64,000 bases of DNA from Umezawaea sp036375055 (GCF_036375055.1 NZ_DASUSQ010000017.1:43165-107164); one strand, 5' to 3'; positions 24,029-32,317 are shown, counted from the stretch's first letter. The notes: generated by a model from the letters alone, not told the origin. A program made the numbers and translations.

Positions 24029-24619
24029 TCAGCTCCGCAGCGCCGCGAGCGCCGCGCGCAGCGTGGTGCGGAGGCGGGCCGTGGAGCCGGTCGCGGCCAT
24101 GTGCATCGTGCTGCCCACGACGCCCGCGACGACCACCTGGGCCGTGGTGTCGGCGTCGAGGCCGGGCCGGACCTTGCCCGCGGCCTGCATGGCGCGGATC
24201 CCGTCGGCCAGCACGCGCTCCCAGCGGTCGAACACGTCGACCAGGACCGCCTGGACGCCGGGGTTGTCCGGGTCGAGCTGGCTGAGCAGCGTGGTGAGGT
24301 CGCAGCGGGAGCCCTGGGACTCGTAGTGCGCGCACATCGCCTCCGCCCACTCCTCCCACGCCCGCCAGGTCTTCGCCCCGCTGAGCCTGGCCTCCTGGTC
24401 GGCCAGGATCGTGTCGGCCTCGTACCGGGCGACGGCGAGCATCAGCGCCGACCTGCCCTCGGGGAAGTAGTGGAACAGCTGGCTGTTGCTCACCTTCGCG
24501 GACGCGCGGACGCACTCCAGGCTCGTCTGCGCCACGCCGCGGTCGCGCGCGACCGCGGCGGCGTGCTCGACGATGCGGCTCCGGGTGGCGAGGCCCTTGG
24601 TGGTCAGTTCGCGGGGCAT
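24029..24619 (-). CDS. TetR-family regulator
   Basis: 196 residues, ATG 24619. HTH region: TRSRIVEHAAAVARDRGVAQTSLECVRASAKVSNSQLFHYFPEGRSALMLAV. The C-terminal helices match the TetR_C group seen in AcrR/LmrA-like repressors (YESQGSRCDLTTLLSQLDPDNPGVQAVLVDVFDRWERVLADGIRAM). It is divergent from the NAD(P)-binding protein gene at 24725, with CCAGAAA repeats between them that probably form its operator. The carboxylesterase remnant lies immediately downstream and might once have been a second target. Confidence 0.92.
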   Translation of the reverse strand: MPRELTTKGLATRSRIVEHAAAVARDRGVAQTSLECVRASAKVSNSQLFHYFPEGRSALMLAVARYEADTILADQEARLSGAKTWRAWEEWAEAMCAHYESQGSRCDLTTLLSQLDPDNPGVQAVLVDVFDRWERVLADGIRAMQAAGKVRPGLDADTTAQVVVAGVVGSTMHMAATGSTARLRTTLRAALAALRS

Positions 24620-24636
24620 GGGCGGAGCCTATCAAG

Positions 24637-24692
24637 ATTTCTGGATTGCACGAGCCAGAAATTCATGGATAGTGGACCGTGTGAGCCAGAAA
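24637..24692. promoter_or_regulatory. CCAGAAA operator repeats
   Basis: ATTTCTGG (24637-24644) and CCAGAAAT (24655-24662) form a perfect inverted repeat with a 10-base spacer; GAGCCAGAAA recurs at 24652-24661 and 24683-24692, 31 bp apart. Located between the divergent TetR and reductase genes. Confidence 0.6.
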
Positions 24693-24724
24693 CGGCGCAC
24701 ACCACGAGGAGTGAGGGAACAGCG

Positions 24725-25414
24725 ATGTCGACGGTGGGACTGATCGGTGCGGGCAAAATCGGCACGACCGTGGCGAGGTTGGCGGTGGCGGCGGGGCACG
24801 ACGTGGTGCTGAGCAACTCGCGCGGACCGGAGACGCTCGCCGACCTGGTCGCCGAACTGGGGCCGAGGGCGCGCGCGGCCACGCCCGCCGAGGCGGCGGA
24901 CGCCGGTGACGTGGTGGTGGTGACGGTGCCGCTGAAAGCCTACCGGGACGTGCCGGTGGAGCCGTTGGCGGGCAAGGTCGTGATCGACACGAACAACTAC
25001 TACCCCGAGCGGGACGGGGTGATCGCGGAGCTGGAGGACGGGTCGGCCACCACGAGCGGGCTGCTCCAGGCCCACCTGCCGGGCTCGAAGGTCGTCAAGG
25101 TGTTCAACAGCATCTACTACCGCCACCTCGCCGACCTGCCCCGGCCGTCGGGCGCGCCCGACCGCAGCACCCTGCCGATCGCGGGCGACGACGCGGACGC
25201 CAAGGCGCGGGTCGCGGCGCTGCTGGACGACCTGGGCTACGACGCGCACGACGCGGGCACCCTCGCGGAGAGCTGGCGGTTCGAGAACGGGGCGCCCGCG
25301 TACTGCGTGATCTACTCCGCGCCCGGCACGGAGGTCGACGAACTGGGCGTGCCGGGCGCCCAGCCCGCCGACGCCGAGGCCGTCACGGCCGCGCTGGCCA
25401 AGGCGCACCGCTAG
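24725..25414 (+). CDS. NADP(+)/F420-binding-type oxidoreductase (Npd/F420 reductase-like)
   Basis: 229 residues, ATG 24725 with GAGGAG upstream. The N-terminal Rossmann motif is STVGLIGAGKIGTTVARLAVAAGHDVVLSNSRGP, with Asn-Ser-Arg positioned to bind the NADP phosphate. The middle contains VVVVTVPLKAYRDV and VVIDTNNYYPERDG, as in the NADPH:F420 oxidoreductase and coenzyme-F420-dependent families. VVKVFNSIYYRHLADL and LPIAGDDADAKARVAALLDDLGYDAHDAG follow. It is probably the target of the divergent TetR protein. Whether it uses F420 is not shown; many relatives are annotated simply as NADP-binding proteins. Confidence 0.85.
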   Translation: MSTVGLIGAGKIGTTVARLAVAAGHDVVLSNSRGPETLADLVAELGPRARAATPAEAADAGDVVVVTVPLKAYRDVPVEPLAGKVVIDTNNYYPERDGVIAELEDGSATTSGLLQAHLPGSKVVKVFNSIYYRHLADLPRPSGAPDRSTLPIAGDDADAKARVAALLDDLGYDAHDAGTLAESWRFENGAPAYCVIYSAPGTEVDELGVPGAQPADAEAVTAALAKAHR

Positions 25415-25455
25415 CGGGCAGGCCGGACGCGCGGCTGGGGCCGGGTCGGGCAAGG

Positions 25456-25585
25456 CCCGGCGCTGGGCGTGCGGACGGTCCGGCCGGGCCCGGCGCTGGA
25501 CGTGTGGATCGTCGGGCCGGGCCGGGCCGGGCCTGGCGCTGGCCTTGCGGACTGCCGGGCTGGGCCTGGCGGGACCCGGCGCTAG
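25456..25585. repeat. Degenerate 33-bp tandem repeats between convergent genes
   Basis: Copies begin at 25456, 25489, 25532 and about 25575, each starting near CCCGGCGCTGG, followed by CGTG-GGA-GTC-GGCCGGG. The first two are exactly 33 bp apart and the third is displaced by an extra GGGCCGGGCC. The last partial copy includes the stop codon of the 25582 gene. It probably forms a GC-rich bidirectional terminator. Confidence 0.6.
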
Positions 25586-25920
25586 TCCGTGGTCGACCGC
25601 GCCGGGACGGGGAGCAGGTCGAGCGGTTCCCAGCCCTCGCCCGGCACCGTCGTCCTGATCACCACCGGGGTGTCGACGAGCGCCCGCGGCCACTCCCGCT
25701 GGATCTTCGGGATCAGCGGCGACCGCAGGTGCTCCTCGACGCCGCTCTCCCGGTGCCCCTCCATCAGGTAGAACACGGTCGGGTCGTCCACGTCGCGGGA
25801 CCAGCGGAACCACGCGTTGCCGTCCTCGGCCCTGGTGGCACTGGTGAACTCCGCCACCAGGGCCGGCCAGCGGTCCGTCCACTCCGGACGGACGGTGAAG
25901 CGGATCGTGATGACGAGCAC
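25582..25920 (-). CDS. Antibiotic biosynthesis monooxygenase (ABM)-domain protein
   Basis: 112 residues from GTG 25920 with AGGGGAGG upstream. A single ABM/dimeric alpha-beta-barrel domain: LVITIRFTVRPEWTDRWPALVAEFTSATRAEDGNAWFRWSRDVDDPTVFYLMEGHRESGVEEHLRS shows the typical spacing of the family, here shown by its key residues Thr, Phe, Glu, Trp and the Tyr-Leu-Met-Glu strand. Relatives act as small quinol monooxygenases or heme-degrading enzymes. It is 17 bases downstream of the larger FAD monooxygenase gene, suggesting joint action on an aromatic compound. Confidence 0.82.
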   Translation of the reverse strand: MLVITIRFTVRPEWTDRWPALVAEFTSATRAEDGNAWFRWSRDVDDPTVFYLMEGHRESGVEEHLRSPLIPKIQREWPRALVDTPVVIRTTVPGEGWEPLDLLPVPARSTTD

Positions 25921-25937
25921 GAGGAGCCCTCCCCTGG

Positions 25938-27347
25938 TCAGGTGGTCCAGCGGTCGAGCGCGGCGCGCCAGCCGTCGGTGCGGGTGTCGCCCGCCCAGGC
26001 GACGTAGCCGTCGGGCCTGACGAGCAGGCCGGGGCCGCCGTCGACGCGGCGCTCGACGCGGACGGGACCGTCGGCCGCCGGGGCGTCGTTCTCCAGCACC
26101 AGCACGAACCCGCCGCCGCGCAACGCCTCGAACAGCCGGCAGGCGGCCAGCGGCACGTCCGGCGCGCGCGTGCCGACGAGCCTGTGGTCGCCGGGCCCGC
26201 GACCGTAGGCGATGCCGACACCGGAGAACATCCCGGCGGCCTTGCGGGCGACCTTGTCCCGACCGAGCAGGAACGGCAGCACGTAGCGGCGCAGGGTGCG
26301 GCCGAGCCGGGAGCGCACGGTCATCAGCCGGATCGTGGCGCCGCTGCTGCGCAGCACCAGCTTCCCGACCGGGTGCCGCTCGTCGTGGTAGGTGTCGAGG
26401 ATCGCGGGGTCGGCGCCGCCGAGGACGGCCGCGAGCTTCCAGCCGAGGTTGAACGCGTCCTGGATGCCGGTGTTCATGCCCTGCCCGCCCGCGGGGGAGT
26501 GCACGTGGGCGGCGTCGCCCGCCAGGAACACGCGGCCCGTGCGGTAGGCCTCGACCTGGCGCTCGTCGCTCTGGAACTGCGAGAGCCACCGGACCTCGCC
26601 CATGCCGTGGTCGGTGCCCATGGCGCGCCGCAGCACGTCGCGCACCATCGCCTCGTCCCCCCGGAACGCGTCGTCGTCCTCGTTGCGGCGGTCCCAGACG
26701 ATGACGCGGAACCAGCCGTCGCCGAACGGCGCGAGGAACGCGAAGCAGTCCTCGGCGGCGTTCACCGCGACGGTGGTGTCCGGCGGCTCGGCCAGGTGCA
26801 CGTCGGCGAGCACGATCGACGTCAGCAGCACCTCACCGGGGAACGGCTGCCCGACCAGGTGGCGGACCGTGCTGCGCACGCCGTCGGCGCCGACGACGTA
26901 GGACGCCTTCCACTCGCGCTCGCCGTCGGGCGTGGTGGCCCGCACGACCACGCCGTCGTCCTGCTGCGTCAGCCGGGTGGCCGTCGCGCCGCGCACGACG
27001 TTCGCGCCGAGGCCGACCGCCCGCTCCTCCAGCAGGGTGTCCACGTTCACCTGCGGTGTGACCAGCAGGAACGGGAACGGCGAGGCCAACGTGGTCAGGT
27101 TGACCTCGGCGCCGCGCCACAGCGCGAGGCCGGGCGAGGCGGTGCCGGTGCTCCGCAGTTCGCCCGCGAGCCCCCTGGTGTCCATGACCTCCAACGTCCG
27201 CGCGTGCACGCCGAACGCGCGGCTCAGCGGGGACGGTGCCCCGTGCTTGTCGAGCACCAGCACCGAGCGGCCTGCCATCGCGACTTCGCCCGCGACCGTG
27301 CAGCCCGTGGGACCCGCCCCGACGACCAGGACATCGACGGTGTCCAT
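25938..27347 (-). CDS. FAD-dependent aromatic hydroxylase (PheA/TetX-like, class A)
   Basis: 469 residues from ATG 27347 (AGGAGG four bases upstream; a GTG immediately before is less well spaced). FAD-binding DVLVVGAGPTGCTVAGEVAMAGRSVLVLD, NADPH-side DG motif YVVGADGVRSTVRHLVG, and GRVFLAGDAAHVHSPAGGQGMNTGIQDAFNLGWKLAAVL. The C-terminal thioredoxin-like extension (about 375-469, ending GGPGLLVRPDGYVAWAG) is characteristic of MhpA/phenol- and polyketide-hydroxylases. It probably introduces a hydroxyl group into an aromatic ring. It is divergent from a TetR gene with two near-identical operators between them, and followed by an ABM protein in the same transcript. Confidence 0.92.
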   Translation of the reverse strand: MDTVDVLVVGAGPTGCTVAGEVAMAGRSVLVLDKHGAPSPLSRAFGVHARTLEVMDTRGLAGELRSTGTASPGLALWRGAEVNLTTLASPFPFLLVTPQVNVDTLLEERAVGLGANVVRGATATRLTQQDDGVVVRATTPDGEREWKASYVVGADGVRSTVRHLVGQPFPGEVLLTSIVLADVHLAEPPDTTVAVNAAEDCFAFLAPFGDGWFRVIVWDRRNEDDDAFRGDEAMVRDVLRRAMGTDHGMGEVRWLSQFQSDERQVEAYRTGRVFLAGDAAHVHSPAGGQGMNTGIQDAFNLGWKLAAVLGGADPAILDTYHDERHPVGKLVLRSSGATIRLMTVRSRLGRTLRRYVLPFLLGRDKVARKAAGMFSGVGIAYGRGPGDHRLVGTRAPDVPLAACRLFEALRGGGFVLVLENDAPAADGPVRVERRVDGGPGLLVRPDGYVAWAGDTRTDGWRAALDRWTT

Positions 27348-27359
27348 CACCCCTCCTTC

Positions 27360-27423
27360 AAGTCAACGGCTGTTGACTTCCACGGTGGCAGGGTCGGCGA
27401 GTTAAGTCAATGACTGTTGACTT
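27360..27423. promoter_or_regulatory. Two TetR-type operators
   Basis: AAGTCAAC-GGCT-GTTGACTT (27360-27379) and AAGTCAAT-GACT-GTTGACTT (27404-27423) are inverted repeats 44 bp apart, one close to each divergent start. The second has one mismatched pair. Confidence 0.75.
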
Positions 27424-27434
27424 ATCCTGGGCTC

Positions 27435-28016
27435 ATGCCCGAACCCCGCCGCCTGCCCGAACCCCGCCGCCGCTCCGCCCCCGCGACCCGTGCCGCGATC
27501 CTCGACGCGGCGCGCGCCCGGTTCGGCGCCGACGGGTTCGACCGCGTGACCGTTCGCGAGATCGCGGCCGACGTCGGTGTCGACCCGGCGATGGTGATCC
27601 GCTACTTCGGCTCGAAGGACGCGCTGTTCACCGAGGCCGCGGAGTTCGACCTGGAACTGCCCGACCTGACCGGCGTCGCGCCGGAGGACCTCGCGGACGC
27701 GCTGGTGCCGCGGTTCTTCGCCGTGTGGGAGGACAGCGCCGGGTTCCTCTCGCTGCTGCGCGCGGCGACGACGAGCAAGGTCGCGGCCGACAAGATGCTG
27801 GAGCTGTTCACCCGCCAGGTGTCCCCGGCGCTGGCCGCCGCCGCGGTCGACCGCCCCGCGGAACGGGCGGCGCTCGTCGGCACCCAGATCCTGGGACTGG
27901 CCCTGTCGCGCTACGTCCTGCGGGTGCCCCCGCTGGTGGCGATGAGCCACGACGAGCTGCGGGCGTGGATCGCTCCGGTGCTCACCCGCTACCTCACGGG
28001 CCCGGCGGCGGGCTGA
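27435..28016 (+). CDS. TetR-family regulator of the aromatic hydroxylase operon
   Basis: 193 residues from ATG 27435; the frame is open 18 bases further but the second operator covers that stretch, so this start fits better. HTH: ATRAAILDAARARFGADGFDRVTVREIAADVGVDPAMVIRYFGSKDALFTEAAEFDLELPDL is the TetR N-terminus (key residues Thr, Ile, Phe, Val, Tyr). The ligand domain includes FLSLLRAATTSKVAADKMLELF, of the TetR_C_17 type. Paired AAGTCAA/TTGACTT operators indicate control of itself and of the divergent monooxygenase operon. Confidence 0.92.
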   Translation: MPEPRRLPEPRRRSAPATRAAILDAARARFGADGFDRVTVREIAADVGVDPAMVIRYFGSKDALFTEAAEFDLELPDLTGVAPEDLADALVPRFFAVWEDSAGFLSLLRAATTSKVAADKMLELFTRQVSPALAAAAVDRPAERAALVGTQILGLALSRYVLRVPPLVAMSHDELRAWIAPVLTRYLTGPAAG

Positions 28017-28188
28017 GCGGACCGCGGTCCGGTCTGGACACCCCTATATGTGGCTGTGCGCCCCTGTAAACGGTCCCCGAACTGGATTGTCAACCCCTGT
28101 GGTCCATGTGTTCGCTATCCAATTTTTCCCACCGTGGAACGATTTTCCGGAAAGTCATCTCGGGCGCGCAACATTCCGCGATCTCCGA

Positions 28189-28218
28189 TTGACCGTGCTC
28201 GACCCACGGCGCTAGATT
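28189..28218 (+). promoter_or_regulatory. Predicted promoter of the PTS EIIC gene
   Basis: -35 TTGACC (28189-28194), 18-base spacer, -10 TAGATT (28213-28218), giving a leader of roughly 45 bases. The rest of the 28017-28270 gap is comparatively AT-rich and holds no gene. Confidence 0.55.
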
Positions 28219-28270
28219 CGCCCGCGATGCCTGAGCCGGCCGCATCCCTGACCAGCGCCGAGGGAAGTGC

Positions 28271-29386
28271 GTGAAACCGATGATCAACGAAGATCAGCCC
28301 GCGAAGAGGCCGACCAGGATCACCGTGCAGCGGCTCGGGGGTCACCTGGCGAGCATCGTCATGCCGAACATCGGCGCATTCATCGCGTGGGGACTCATCA
28401 CCGCGTTGTTCATTCCGGGCGGGTGGCTGCCGAACCCGACCTTCGCGCAGTTGGTCGACCCGATGGTGAAGGTCCTGCTGCCCGTCCTGATCGGCTACAC
28501 CGGCGGCAAGCTGGTGCACGGGCAGCGCGGCGGCGTGGTCGGCTCGATCGCCACCATGGGCGTGGTCGTCGGCACCGAGAACCCGATGTTCTTCGGCGCC
28601 ATGATCATGGGACCGCTGGCCGCGCTGTGCATCAAGGTGTTCGACCGGTACGTCGGCGGCCGGGTGTCCTCCGGCTTCAAGATGCTCGTCGACAACTTCA
28701 GCGCGGGCATCATCGGCGGCGCTCTCGCCCTCGTCAGCATGCTCAGCATCGGTCCCGCGGTCGAGGTCGCGACGAAGGCGCTGGGCAACGGCGTGCAGGT
28801 CGTGGTCGACGCCCACCTGCTGCCGCTGGTGGCGATCCTGATCGAGCCCGCGAAGGTCCTGTTCCTCAACAACGCCGTCAACCACGGCGTCCTCGCCCCG
28901 CTGGGCGTGCAGGACGCCGCCGCGCACGGCAAGGCGATCCACTTCCTGCTGGAGACCAACCCCGGCCCCGGCCTGGGCATCCTGCTGGCCTGCGCGCTCT
29001 TCGGCGACCGGATGGTGCGCGCCACGGCTCCCGGCGCGATGATCATCCACTTCATCGGCGGCATCCACGAGATCTACTTCCCGTACGTGCTGGCCGCTCC
29101 GCGCCTCGTGCTGGCCGCCATCGCGGGCGGCGCGGCGGGCGTGTTCGTGTTCACCCTGACCGGTGCGGGCCTGATCGCGACGCCGTCGCCCGGCAGCATC
29201 ATCTCGCTCATGGCGGTCACGCCGAAGGGCGGTCACCTGAGCGTGGTCGCCGGTGTCGCCGCCGCGACCGTCGTCTCGTTCGTCGTGGCGGCGGTGCTGC
29301 TCAAGTTCGGCAGGGGCCGGGACGACCAGGTCGAGACCGGGGGCCTGGTCTCCACACCGGTTCCGCGCGCGGCGGCCACCCGGTGA
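28271..29386 (+). CDS. Mannitol-family PTS permease, EIIC domain only
   Basis: 371 residues from GTG 28271 (GAGGGA upstream). Matches the EIIC domain of mannitol PTS permeases: GGHLASIVMPNIGAFIAWGLITALF, LPVLIGYTGGKLVHGQRGGVVGSIATMGVVVG, EPAKVLFLNNAVNHGVLAPLG and the sugar-site signature GGIHEIYFPYVL. About eight membrane segments. The protein ends about 25 residues after the last helix, so the usual fused EIIB domain with its phosphorylated Cys is absent, as is EIIA, and the next gene is unrelated. Transport coupled to phosphorylation would need an EIIB encoded elsewhere. Confidence 0.9.
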   Translation: MKPMINEDQPAKRPTRITVQRLGGHLASIVMPNIGAFIAWGLITALFIPGGWLPNPTFAQLVDPMVKVLLPVLIGYTGGKLVHGQRGGVVGSIATMGVVVGTENPMFFGAMIMGPLAALCIKVFDRYVGGRVSSGFKMLVDNFSAGIIGGALALVSMLSIGPAVEVATKALGNGVQVVVDAHLLPLVAILIEPAKVLFLNNAVNHGVLAPLGVQDAAAHGKAIHFLLETNPGPGLGILLACALFGDRMVRATAPGAMIIHFIGGIHEIYFPYVLAAPRLVLAAIAGGAAGVFVFTLTGAGLIATPSPGSIISLMAVTPKGGHLSVVAGVAAATVVSFVVAAVLLKFGRGRDDQVETGGLVSTPVPRAAATR

Positions 29387-29417
29387 CGCCCCGAGCACCG
29401 AGCGGATCGGTCCGGCG

Positions 29418-30176
29418 ATGAGCACGCACGGGCGGAAGAAGCGCGCCAGGGAACCGAAGTTCCACCCCCTCGCGTTCGGGGGCTGGCCGGACTACCAGCA
29501 GTGGGCGGACAACGACTTCCGCCCCTGCCCGGAACCGCCGTCCCAGCCCGAACCCGAGCCGGAACCGACCCCGCAGCCGCGGACCGAGCGGATCGCGACC
29601 ACGATGTGGGCGGGCGTGCCCGTGGTCGAGCCCGCCGCACCCGAACCCGAGCCGGAACCGCTGTCACCACCGGGCTGGCAGGCGTTCGCGGAGGTGGAAC
29701 CGGAACCCGACCCCGCGGTGTGGGAGGCGTTCACCGCCGTCGACATGCAGCCCGTGACACCCCGCCCGGTACCCGTCACGACCCGGCAGCAGGAGGGCGC
29801 GGACACCGCCGCGCAGTGGGCGGACGACGACCTGGTCGTGCGCCCGTACATCCGCACCCACGGCAGGGTCTCGCAGGGTTACGACCTGCGCCTGGAAACC
29901 CTGGTGTCGGTCACCGGGCTGCACGAGCGCGACCCGGTGAACCCCGCGTTCACCCAGGACATGCTCTCCATCTGCGACCTGTGCCGCGCGGCGCCGCAGT
30001 CGGTGGCCGAGGTGTCGTCCTACCTGGACGCGCCGGTGGGCGTCACGAGGGTCCTCATCGCCGACGCCGTCGAGGCGGGCCTGGTCACGGTCGAGCACGG
30101 CGCGGCCCTGGTCGACGCGCGGCCGAGCCGCGAGCTGCTGGAGCGGATCCGGGACGGCCTGCGCGACCTGGTCTGA
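29418..30176 (+). CDS. DUF742 protein with Pro/Glu-rich N-terminus
   Basis: 252 residues, ATG 29418. The C-terminal 115 residues are a DUF742 domain: LVVRPYIRTHGRVSQGYDLRLETLVSV, ICDLCRAAPQSVAEVSSYLDAPVGVTRVLIADAVEAGLVTV (a winged-helix-like fold). The N-terminal 130 residues are low-complexity with PEPEPE runs; a near-identical 20-base DNA segment encoding them occurs around 29548 and 29641. DUF742 proteins normally belong to four-gene conservons (sensor kinase, roadblock, DUF742, GTPase); here it stands alone, 31 bases after the PTS gene. Confidence 0.85.
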   Translation: MSTHGRKKRAREPKFHPLAFGGWPDYQQWADNDFRPCPEPPSQPEPEPEPTPQPRTERIATTMWAGVPVVEPAAPEPEPEPLSPPGWQAFAEVEPEPDPAVWEAFTAVDMQPVTPRPVPVTTRQQEGADTAAQWADDDLVVRPYIRTHGRVSQGYDLRLETLVSVTGLHERDPVNPAFTQDMLSICDLCRAAPQSVAEVSSYLDAPVGVTRVLIADAVEAGLVTVEHGAALVDARPSRELLERIRDGLRDLV

Positions 30177-30206
30177 CCGCGACCCGCTCCGACCGCCACC
30201 CGCTCC
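30175..30206. repeat. Short 16-bp tandem duplication
   Basis: GACCGCGACCCGCTCC (30175-30190) is followed by GACCGCCACCCGCTCC (30191-30206) and the start of a third copy, in the gap between the convergent DUF742 and GH5 genes. No clear hairpin. Confidence 0.5.
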
Positions 30207-30223
30207 GACCGCGCGGGCCGCCC

Positions 30224-32074
30224 CTACCGGCGGCAGAGCAGCGCGTCGGGCGTGCGCGCCGACCCGATGCGCCCGGTGTAGGCGACCCCGGCCACGTACT
30301 CCTCCGCCGAGCACTGCCCCTTGTACGCCCGGAGCGCGAACTCCCCGCCGGGCCCGCCCGAGGGCCGGTTGTCCCCGCGGTCGAACCACACCGTGCGCCC
30401 GGTGCGCCCCAGCGGGCCCGCCGCCCGCGCGCACAGCCCGGCGGAGAACGCGGCGCCGGTCACGCTGTACCCCACCAGGTAGTGGTCCGCGGGGCACTGC
30501 ACCTTCGTGTACCCGGACGCCCAGTCGACGTCCACGAAGGACTCGTCCCGCACGGTCACGAGCGACGTGGGCGCCGCCCAGTCCCCGGTGCACAGCCCGC
30601 GGTTGCCGGTGTGCGCCAACCCGATCACCCGCTGGCCGTCCGGGCAGGCGCCCTTGCGCGCCCCGGGGTTCCAGTCGGGCCGCGCCCTGACCGCCCGCGA
30701 CGGCTGGAAGTCGCCGTGGTCCAGGTTCAGCATCGACCACCGGGGGACCTGCGCGACCTGCCCGGTCCTCCCCGCCGCGCCGACCAGCCGGGACCACGCC
30801 GGGGCCCGCCAGTCGTCGCCGTCGAACACGCCCACCCGGTTGCCCGCGGCGTCCCAGTGCAGCAGCGCCCACCCGTTCCCGGTCCGGTTGGTGTGGAACC
30901 CGACCGCCGGCCAGTAGGCGAAGTCCGCGTCGGCCCGCACCAGCTCGTCGACGAAGTTCGAGAACCAGACCTTGGACCTGGCGTCGGTGTTCTCCCGCCC
31001 GCCGACGCCGAACTCGCTGATCCACACCGGCGCGGTGAAGTGCGCCCCCGTCTCCGCCGACACGTAGAACGCCTGGCGCCGCAGCACCTCCCGCAGCTCG
31101 TCGAGGGAGAGGTCCTGGTACCTCGGGTCGGTCGTCTCGCCGATCCCGGTGGCCCCGGAGTGGTTCGGCCCCGTGTAGCCGTAGAAGTGGGCGGAGTACA
31201 CCAGCTTCCCGGAGTCGACCAGCGTGTGCGACAGCGTCCGCACCGGTTCCAGCGTCGGCCGCCCGTGCGGCAGGCCGTCGACCGGGATGCCGGTCCAGTT
31301 GATGCCCTCCACGATGATCAGCAGGTTCCGGTTGGCCTCCAGCTGGATCCGGTCGGCCACCTCCTGGCTGGCCCGCTGCCAGTCGCGGTCGTCCCCGGAA
31401 CCCCAGTTCGGGTCGTCCCAGACGGAGCGCCGCACCTCGTTGTAGAGGTCCGCGCCGACCACCCGCTCGTTCCCCGCGTACCGGCGGGCCATGAACAGCC
31501 AGTCGTCCTGCCACTGCCGCGTGCTCTGCGCGGTGTTCCACCGCTCGTTGCCGTCGACGCCGCAGCACCACCGCGAGGTGGTCGTGTGGTTGTTGAGGAT
31601 CACCGCGAAGCCGCGCGCGGTCAGCCGTTCCACGACGAAGTCGTAGACCTGCAACGGGGTCCTGCCGCGCAGGCCGGGGTTGGCCGCGACCGAGGCGTCC
31701 GGCAGCACGGCCGTGTCGTGGACCATCTGGTTCGAGAACGGCAGCCGGACGCTGTTGAGCCCCAGTTCGGCGAACCCGTCGATGATCGTGTCCACCGGCG
31801 CGCGGTCCAGCCCGAGCGGCACCTGGTCGGCCTTCTCGCCCGCGTGGTGGTTCGCCGGGTCGGCGATGTCGCCGGACCCGTTCCACGTCCCGCTCGCGCC
31901 GTGCCAGTTGCCCGACCTCAGCTTGAACCGGTCACCGCGGGCGTCGACCACGTACCGCCCGCGGGTGCTCAGCGGCCCGACCCAGTCCGGCTCCGCGGGC
32001 GCGGCGCTCGCGGACGGCACCAGCACCGTTCCGGCCACCACCACGACCGCCAGCGATACGCGAACAAGCTTCAT
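30224..32074 (-). CDS. Secreted GH5-type glycoside hydrolase with C-terminal Cys-repeat module
   Basis: 616 residues, ATG 32074. Signal peptide MKLVRVSLAVVVVAGTVLVPSASA, cleavage near 24. The catalytic domain (about 30-440) is GH5-like: LNSVRLPFSN, FAVILNNHTT, DLYNEVRR with acid/base Glu213, SAHFYGY near 295, and WISEFGVGG with nucleophile Glu354. This is the layout of endoglucanases and related beta-glycanases, which hydrolyse beta-1,4-glycans outside the cell; specificity is not clear. After about residue 470 there are three Cys-bounded repeats: CPDGQRVIGLAHTG...LC, CPADHYLVGYSVTG...LC and CSAEEYVAGVAYTG...LC. I do not recognise this tail as a named carbohydrate-binding module. A Trp/Arg linker (RPDWNPGARKGA) precedes it. 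Confidence 0.9.
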   Translation of the reverse strand: MKLVRVSLAVVVVAGTVLVPSASAAPAEPDWVGPLSTRGRYVVDARGDRFKLRSGNWHGASGTWNGSGDIADPANHHAGEKADQVPLGLDRAPVDTIIDGFAELGLNSVRLPFSNQMVHDTAVLPDASVAANPGLRGRTPLQVYDFVVERLTARGFAVILNNHTTTSRWCCGVDGNERWNTAQSTRQWQDDWLFMARRYAGNERVVGADLYNEVRRSVWDDPNWGSGDDRDWQRASQEVADRIQLEANRNLLIIVEGINWTGIPVDGLPHGRPTLEPVRTLSHTLVDSGKLVYSAHFYGYTGPNHSGATGIGETTDPRYQDLSLDELREVLRRQAFYVSAETGAHFTAPVWISEFGVGGRENTDARSKVWFSNFVDELVRADADFAYWPAVGFHTNRTGNGWALLHWDAAGNRVGVFDGDDWRAPAWSRLVGAAGRTGQVAQVPRWSMLNLDHGDFQPSRAVRARPDWNPGARKGACPDGQRVIGLAHTGNRGLCTGDWAAPTSLVTVRDESFVDVDWASGYTKVQCPADHYLVGYSVTGAAFSAGLCARAAGPLGRTGRTVWFDRGDNRPSGGPGGEFALRAYKGQCSAEEYVAGVAYTGRIGSARTPDALLCRR

Positions 32075-32128
32075 GTCTGGACGGTAGCGGGGGAGGCCGC
32101 CCGGCGGCAGGGGCCGATCGGCGGATGC

Positions 32129-32317
32129 TCACACCGCGGCTCCCACGTCGGGAGGTTGGTGCCACTGCTGGGCGCGGTTCGGGAAGCGGCCCCGACGACG
32201 GGTGTGCGCGTGGGCGTCGGCGCAGGCGACGATGACGGCGCCCGCGATCACGGGGAGGGCCAGGGCCCCCTGGGCGGCGTCGACGCAGAGGACGGTGGTC
32301 CAGAAGAGGATTCTCAT
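32129..32317 (-). CDS. Small membrane peptide, possibly leaderless
   Basis: 62 residues, ATG 32317. A single hydrophobic helix of about 30 residues (ILFWTTVLCVDAAQGALALP, VIAGAVIVACADA) precedes a polar His/Arg-rich tail. There is no Shine-Dalgarno site, but TAATCT, a fair -10 element, lies 6 bases before the ATG, as expected for a leaderless transcript. No homologue family is recognised and the small size means it could be chance. The 32075-32425 gap holds nothing else evident. Confidence 0.35.
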   Translation of the reverse strand: MRILFWTTVLCVDAAQGALALPVIAGAVIVACADAHAHTRRRGRFPNRAQQWHQPPDVGAAV

